Below, one piece after another: positions 59,954-64,000 of a stretch of DNA of 64,000 nucleotides. The first letter of the stretch is position 1, and each line of letters starts with the position of its first letter. The notes beneath the pieces are model-generated. The model worked only from the letters and a program-made list of their open reading frames with translations. It did no database searches and was not told the origin of the DNA. Source of the DNA: Candidatus Obscuribacter phosphatis (lineage in GTDB: Bacteria; Cyanobacteriota; Vampirovibrionia; Obscuribacterales; Obscuribacteraceae). The translations under genes were made by a program, and so were the position numbers. The stretch covers positions 619,848 through 683,847 of the forward strand of contig MOYA01000002.1 of NCBI GenBank assembly GCA_001899315.1, in the 5' to 3' direction.

Positions 59954-61095
59954 TGTCTCTGTTCAAAGCCGAGCATTCTTTATTGGAAGCCGCTTCGCTC
60001 TTTGCCGATGAATTGATGCGACTGGGCATAGACAATGATGAGGCTCGAGCAGAGGCTCGCCTCGCCTTATCGACTTTGATGTCTATATCTTATGGAGCTT
60101 TGCCGCTCAAGCAAGAGCTTGTGCTTGGTGACAAGGCGGTCGATCTAGACAGAGTATTGAAAGATAGACGCAATAGGCGCCCCATTCAGTACGCTCTCGG
60201 GCAGGCAGACTTTATGGCGCAGACATTTTGGGTTGGCGAAGGGGTGCTCATCCCCCGTCCTGAAACCGAGCTATTGGTTGATTTTGTCAGCAGGCGCCTG
60301 CGGCAGCTCGAGGAGGACCTAGGCATAAGCCACGAGAACGTGCTCTTGGTAGAGGTTGGTAGTGGCTCCGGTTGCATCTCAATCAGTCTTTTGCTGCAGT
60401 TTCCGGGCTTGAGGGCGCTTGTTTTTGAATGTTCTCCTCAAGCTGCCAGGTTCAGCCAAGTCAATGCTGAAAGACACGGCGTAGCGGATCGGATGGAGCT
60501 AGTCCTGGCTGATTTCTTCCAGCCTGAGCCGATTGACTTGTTGGCTAAGCGTTTATTCGAGAGTGGTTGCCATTGCTTCATGGTTTCAAATCCTCCTTAT
60601 ATCGATGCTGCCGAAATGGAAGAACTGCAGCCTGAGGTTAAGCACGAGCCGGAGTTGGCTCTTAGAGGTTTGGATGCCGACGGTATGGGCTTCTACAGAG
60701 GATTTGCCGCCGTGCTTTTGGGGGTGGCCGGCAAACGAACCGATATCGGTTCGTTTTCAGAGGCAGTAGCGGAAAAAAAATCTACCGATATCGGTTCGTT
60801 TTCAGAGGCAGTGGCGGAAAAAAAATCAACCGATATCGGTTTGTTTTCAGAGGCAGTAGCGGAAAAAAAATCTACCGATATCGGTTCGTTTTCAGAGGCA
60901 GTAGCGAAAAAAAAATCAACCGATATCGGTAGATTTATAGCGGAGGGCAAGCTCGTAGAATTTGCTTTTGAGGTCGGTCACAAACAATCCGTTCCGGTGG
61001 CTGAGATCTTCGCCGGTGCGGGATTTCAGCATGTCGAAGTCAGGCAGGATTTAGCTGGCATCGGGAGAATAGTGGCTGGCCGTCTTATTAAGTAG
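59953..61095 (+). CDS. prmC: Release-factor glutamine methyltransferase with repeat insertion
   Basis: PrmC methylates the glutamine of the release-factor GGQ. An N-terminal helical domain precedes a class I SAM fold with VEVGSGSGCIS and the catalytic NPPY at 213-216. Residues about 262-326 are a tandem-repeat insertion (four copies of TDIGSFSEAVAEKKS-like units and a partial fifth) before the final strands (LVEFAFEVGHKQ). This makes the protein 380 residues against ~280 in the family. The insertion is in frame and in a surface-loop position, so activity is plausible. The GTG start shares a base with the prfA stop. Confidence 0.92.
   Translation: MSLFKAEHSLLEAASLFADELMRLGIDNDEARAEARLALSTLMSISYGALPLKQELVLGDKAVDLDRVLKDRRNRRPIQYALGQADFMAQTFWVGEGVLIPRPETELLVDFVSRRLRQLEEDLGISHENVLLVEVGSGSGCISISLLLQFPGLRALVFECSPQAARFSQVNAERHGVADRMELVLADFFQPEPIDLLAKRLFESGCHCFMVSNPPYIDAAEMEELQPEVKHEPELALRGLDADGMGFYRGFAAVLLGVAGKRTDIGSFSEAVAEKKSTDIGSFSEAVAEKKSTDIGLFSEAVAEKKSTDIGSFSEAVAKKKSTDIGRFIAEGKLVEFAFEVGHKQSVPVAEIFAGAGFQHVEVRQDLAGIGRIVAGRLIK
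60739..60930 (+). repeat. 45-bp minisatellite inside prmC
   Basis: Four complete 45-bp units and the first 12 bases of a fifth are nearly identical. Each begins with the palindrome ACCGATATCGGT and ends with a run of eight (once nine) A. Sequence differences are few (for example GTA/GTG and TCT/TCA at fixed positions). The length is a multiple of three, so the reading frame is kept. The first copy lies in a 24-bp perfect palindrome (60733-60756). Confidence 0.95.
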
Positions 61096-61158
61096 GCTTT
61101 AAAAAATGTAATATGCTGCTATGATGGAAAAATAGAGCGTTTTCAGGTTTAAGCAGAT

Positions 61159-62055
61159 ATGGCATCTAAAGACAAAACGCAGAAAGACGGTCTGTTGAGA
61201 GCCATATCAACTGACGGAACCATTAGGGCGGTCATAGCCACTACAACCAATCTGGTTTCTGAGGCGCGTGAGCGTCACGAACTTTCTTTTACTGCCACAG
61301 CGGCGCTTGGCAGGGCTCTGACGGCTGGTGTCTTACTTGCCCCGATGCTTTTGCGAGATGGGCAGGTGGCACTAAAGTTCCATGGCAACGGTCCTCTGGG
61401 CAGAATGATGATTGATGCCTCGCCTCGCGGCACGGTACGTGGCTATGTCGAGCATCCCAAGGTCGAGCTTCCCTTAAATTCTCTTGGCAATTTCGACGTT
61501 GGCTCGGCTGTGGGGCGCAGAGGTTACCTTCATGTCACTATTGACTCTGGTTTTGGCGCGCCACACACTTCAACCGTAGAGCTAGCGTCCGGTGAGATTG
61601 GTGAGGACGTAAATCGGTATCTCGTTACTTCTGACCAGACTGGCTCTCTTGTTGTAGTTGGGGTTCATCTAACCAGTCGAGGGGTTGAAGCGGCTGGTGG
61701 CTTATTAGTGCAGCTTTTGCCCGACCATACTGAAGAGACCATCTGTAAGATTGAAAACAACATTACTACTTTTGGGACTTTCACATTCTTGATGCGCAGG
61801 GGCATGAGTCTCGAGAATATATTGCAGAGGATATTAGCCGGCTTTGAAGTAAGACCACTAGCGGATGTAATGCCAATCAAGTTTCACTGCAAATGCTCGG
61901 AAGATAGATTCGTTGAGGCTCTTAAGGTACTTCCCGCTGGCGAGTTGTTGTCAATGGCTGAAGAGGATGGGCAGGCAGAAGGACGCTGCCAGTTTTGTAA
62001 TGAACTTTATCTTGTGAAAAAAGAGAGACTCCTCGACTTGGCCAAGGGCCAATGA
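61159..62055 (+). CDS. hslO: Hsp33 redox-regulated chaperone
   Basis: Hsp33 is a holdase activated by oxidation that unfolds its zinc domain. The substrate-binding N-terminal domain (about 1-230) and the four zinc cysteines are clear: CxC at 244/246 (FHCKCSEDR) and CxxC at 277/280 (GRCQFCNELY). At 298 residues the length is typical. It follows prmC after 63 bases and is convergent with rpmB. Confidence 0.95.
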   Translation: MASKDKTQKDGLLRAISTDGTIRAVIATTTNLVSEARERHELSFTATAALGRALTAGVLLAPMLLRDGQVALKFHGNGPLGRMMIDASPRGTVRGYVEHPKVELPLNSLGNFDVGSAVGRRGYLHVTIDSGFGAPHTSTVELASGEIGEDVNRYLVTSDQTGSLVVVGVHLTSRGVEAAGGLLVQLLPDHTEETICKIENNITTFGTFTFLMRRGMSLENILQRILAGFEVRPLADVMPIKFHCKCSEDRFVEALKVLPAGELLSMAEEDGQAEGRCQFCNELYLVKKERLLDLAKGQ

Positions 62056-62095
62056 AGTCGAAGAACCTCTCTAATATTCTTTTCTGTCTAGATGC

Positions 62096-62299
62096 TTAGA
62101 CTGCTCTCTGCACTTTGCCAGCTTTGATGCAAGATGTGCAGACCTTGAGGCGCTTCACAGTCTTGCCCACAACAGCTTTGAAAGGCTGCAGGTTTGGCAG
62201 CCAGCGTCTTTTACCATGCGGGTTAAAGTGCGAACGAAGGAAAGTGTACTGAACACCAGTCTGGGGTCCTTTGCCGCATACGTCACAACGCTTAGCCAT
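62096..62299 (-). CDS. rpmB: 50S ribosomal protein L28
   Basis: L28 is a small structural protein of the large ribosomal subunit. The N-terminus MAKRCDVCGKGPQ and the basic body match the family. Two cysteine pairs (Cys5/Cys8 and VCTSC near the end) indicate a zinc-binding C+ form. I chose ATG at 62299 because it gives the usual N-terminus; an in-frame ATG at 62332 would add 11 atypical residues. Confidence 0.95.
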   Translation of the reverse strand: MAKRCDVCGKGPQTGVQYTFLRSHFNPHGKRRWLPNLQPFKAVVGKTVKRLKVCTSCIKAGKVQRAV

Positions 62300-62332
62300 T
62301 TTGAAATATCCCGTCCAGTTCTTGTTAGCCAA

Positions 62333-62835
62333 TCGCCGTATTGATTCGGTTTTGATTAGCTAGATTCTCTTAGCGTGCTCGCCTAAATCTATAACGCTCA
62401 ACAATTAGCTGCCTGTTAGGAACAGCTCAAGCTGAATGCCGTTATTAGCTTCGGGCACAAGCAAAGTGTGAATTGTACCACGGCGCATATACATAGGCTC
62501 GCTTTTTCGCTTACTTTACTAAGTTTGTAATAGTTCTAAGTGATCGGCATTTTTTGCCGTTGAAGGGTCCGTTCCTGGGTATAAATCGTGATAGTCTAAA
62601 CTTGGGTGATCAACCATCCCTCTTTGCGGGTCAAGGATGATCGTTGTAAAGGTGTCTCGTTCATATTTGAGTTACTAATATTTCTATTATCGGAAGGTAA
62701 GAATTCTGGTTTACAAGATTGTTCTGAGTAATCTTTTGGGTTACCTTTTAGAACGGTCTTAAGGAGCAAAACCGATAAGCTCCAAAAATTCACCGGAAGA
62801 CTCAGCCGGACGGCGGGGGAAGCAGGAAACAGTAG
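62333..62835. other. 503-base intergenic region before mglA
   Basis: No convincing gene is seen. It should hold the rpmB promoter on the minus strand and a long leader of mglA on the plus strand. Short inverted repeats are visible: CGGCA/TGCCG around five T (62545-62559) and AAGATT/AATCTT (62715-62735). A mismatched stem with GATC and ATCC arms lies around 62609-62643. None matches an RNA family that I recognise. Confidence 0.5.
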
Positions 62836-63414
62836 ATGGCACTCGTTAACTACGCGGCACGCGAGATAAACTGCAAAATCGTTTACTACGGCACCGGTCT
62901 TGGTGGCAAAACCACGAATTTGAAGTATATCCATGGTCAGCTTGCTCCTACCACTAGGGGAGAACTGATCAGCCTGGCAACCGAGACTGAACGTACTCTA
63001 TTTTTCGACTTCTTGCCTCTGGATTTGGGCAGTGTGCAAGGCTTCAAGACAAGATTTTCACTCTACACCGTTCCCGGTCAGGTTGAGTACAACGCCAGCC
63101 GCAAGCTCATTCTTAACGGTGTGGATGGAATTATATTCGTGGCTGACTCGGATGTCATGCGCTCGAAGGATAACGTCGAATCTTTGCAGAACATGGTGGA
63201 TAACTTAAAGGAATACTCGCTCACCCTCGACAATATCCCTTGGGTTTTGCAGTACAACAAGCGGGATTTGGCTAATGCCATGCCAATTGAGCGCATGGAG
63301 CGCGAACTTAACACCATGGGTGTTCCTAGCTTCGAAGCCGTGGCTTCTGAAGGTTTGGGCGTGTTCGCCACCTTGAAAGCTATTTCCAAACTCATTCTCA
63401 ACCGCCTGCAATAG
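62836..63414 (+). CDS. MglA-type small Ras-like GTPase
   Basis: The 192-residue protein is a bacterial Ras-like GTPase of the MglA family. The P-loop GTGLGGKTT (19-27), the switch-2 motif TVPGQ (Thr in place of the usual Asp, typical of MglA) and NKRD for guanine are visible. MglA proteins set cell polarity and control motility, switched off by the roadblock protein MglB. No mglB lies in the window, so the partner is outside or different. AGGAAAC precedes the ATG. Confidence 0.92.
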   Translation: MALVNYAAREINCKIVYYGTGLGGKTTNLKYIHGQLAPTTRGELISLATETERTLFFDFLPLDLGSVQGFKTRFSLYTVPGQVEYNASRKLILNGVDGIIFVADSDVMRSKDNVESLQNMVDNLKEYSLTLDNIPWVLQYNKRDLANAMPIERMERELNTMGVPSFEAVASEGLGVFATLKAISKLILNRLQ

Positions 63415-63519
63415 CTTATTTTTCACTAGTAAAAGAACATATTCTCGGCTAGTCTTTAGAATGGACTGCAATTCGTTTTGCGTCTTTCTATCTAGTGTAT
63501 ATGTCCTTCGGCCGGTACC

Positions 63520-64000
63520 ATGGTCAAGATCGTCGGTAAAGAGAGACCATCAAAAGAAGCTGAGATAGCGGCTCTTCGTAGAGCGATAGCGGTTGAGCGG
63601 CGCGCCCGCTATGCTGATTTTCAAGGACGCCACAGCACCTTCTCTTATTTCATGCGCAATACCGCTGACCGCCTGGTGAGACGGTTCCCTTTAGATCCTG
63701 TTTGGACGACCATTAGAGCATTTTTCAGGCAGTATCCCAATTCTGATGTCGCCACTCGCATTTCCATAGTCAGTCGCGCTGAAGAGCTTTTGGCGCCCTA
63801 CTTCGATCAACTTGAGCGCGGCCCTGAGGCAGCACAAGCCAATCAGATTGATGCCGGCTCTGTTCGTCGAGTCGGCACCACTGAATCAAAGGCTGCTACC
63901 AGCGGCATTCCCGGACCGGAGAATCTTGTCGAGAATAAAGCTGTCACCAAGCCTCCGTCTGCTCCGGTGTCTGCTTCTGGTGTGTTGCCTGCATCTGGTC
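63520..64000 (+). CDS. Partial gene, probable RecG N-terminal extension
   Basis: An open frame of 160 codons runs off the window end. Its first ~95 residues are helical, with EIAALRRAIAVERRARYADFQG leading to HSTFSYFM and SIVSRAEELLAPYF (quoted in parts). This pattern resembles the N-terminal extension of cyanobacterial RecG helicases as I recall it; the helicase domains would lie beyond the edge. A Pro/Ser/Ala-rich linker follows. The call is tentative and the reading frame itself is well supported. Confidence 0.4.
   Translation, partial: MVKIVGKERPSKEAEIAALRRAIAVERRARYADFQGRHSTFSYFMRNTADRLVRRFPLDPVWTTIRAFFRQYPNSDVATRISIVSRAEELLAPYFDQLERGPEAAQANQIDAGSVRRVGTTESKAATSGIPGPENLVENKAVTKPPSAPVSASGVLPASG

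Overview
The window is a gene-dense stretch of bacterial chromosome of roughly balanced base composition. It carries about 58 protein genes, two tRNA genes, and no recognisable insertion sequence, prophage, rRNA or CRISPR array. A Gram-negative-type envelope is indicated by a TolC-type outer-membrane channel, an HlyD adaptor and many signal peptides and lipoboxes. Neither tRNA gene encodes its CCA end. An MglA-type GTPase is followed by an open reading frame resembling the N-terminal extension of cyanobacterial RecG. Together with the many TPR and helical-repeat proteins and the dabAB genes, this points to a non-photosynthetic relative of Cyanobacteria (Vampirovibrionia/Melainabacteria, possibly Obscuribacterales). 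That placement is recognition from memory, made without any search, and is moderately confident at best.

Layout. 0-6.9 kb: aspS, a TPR lipoprotein, a YifB/ComM-type ATPase and an unusual protein joining four GspE-N-like modules to TPRs. 7-11.7 kb: a three-gene ABC/HlyD/TolC exporter. 11.8-18.8 kb: two convergent ArsR-family regulators, then an inorganic-carbon uptake operon (degenerate Mur-ligase-like protein, dabB, dabA, DUF6671 protein) behind a near-consensus promoter and an inverted-repeat operator. 18.8-22.6 kb: ltaE, lysC and murA on the minus strand. 22.8-31.4 kb: a lipoprotein cytochrome c, a HerA-like ATPase, tRNA-Leu, a bifunctional-nuclease-domain protein, and a minus-strand run with lapA-like, rluD, lspA, NTF2-like genes and mdh. 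31.5-38.6 kb: a PDZ protein, a TIM-barrel protein, a GH38 alpha-mannosidase, a helical-repeat secreted protein and a GT-C-like membrane protein. 38.6-41.6 kb: beta-carbonic anhydrase, whose promoter region carries an inverted repeat sharing a half-site with the dab operon, and a Kef-type antiporter.

42.2-50.3 kb is the most system-like region. It is a tightly packed eight-gene plus-strand operon: SPFH/SHOCT protein, two zinc-ribbon DUF4178 proteins, a one-helix protein, a DUF350 protein, a membrane-anchored spermidine-synthase-like enzyme, a Tat-type FAD amine-oxidase-like protein and a polytopic membrane protein. S-adenosylmethionine decarboxylase (speD) sits convergently beside it. The order suggests aminopropyl or polyamine chemistry coupled to a membrane scaffold.

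50.4-64 kb: an Lrp regulator divergent from an EamA exporter, small secreted proteins, a TPR protein, a 10-bp tandem array, cobS, lipA, tpiA, tRNA-Ser, prfA-prmC (prmC carries an in-frame 45-bp minisatellite), hslO, rpmB, a 500-nt leader, mglA and the start of a probable recG cut by the window edge.
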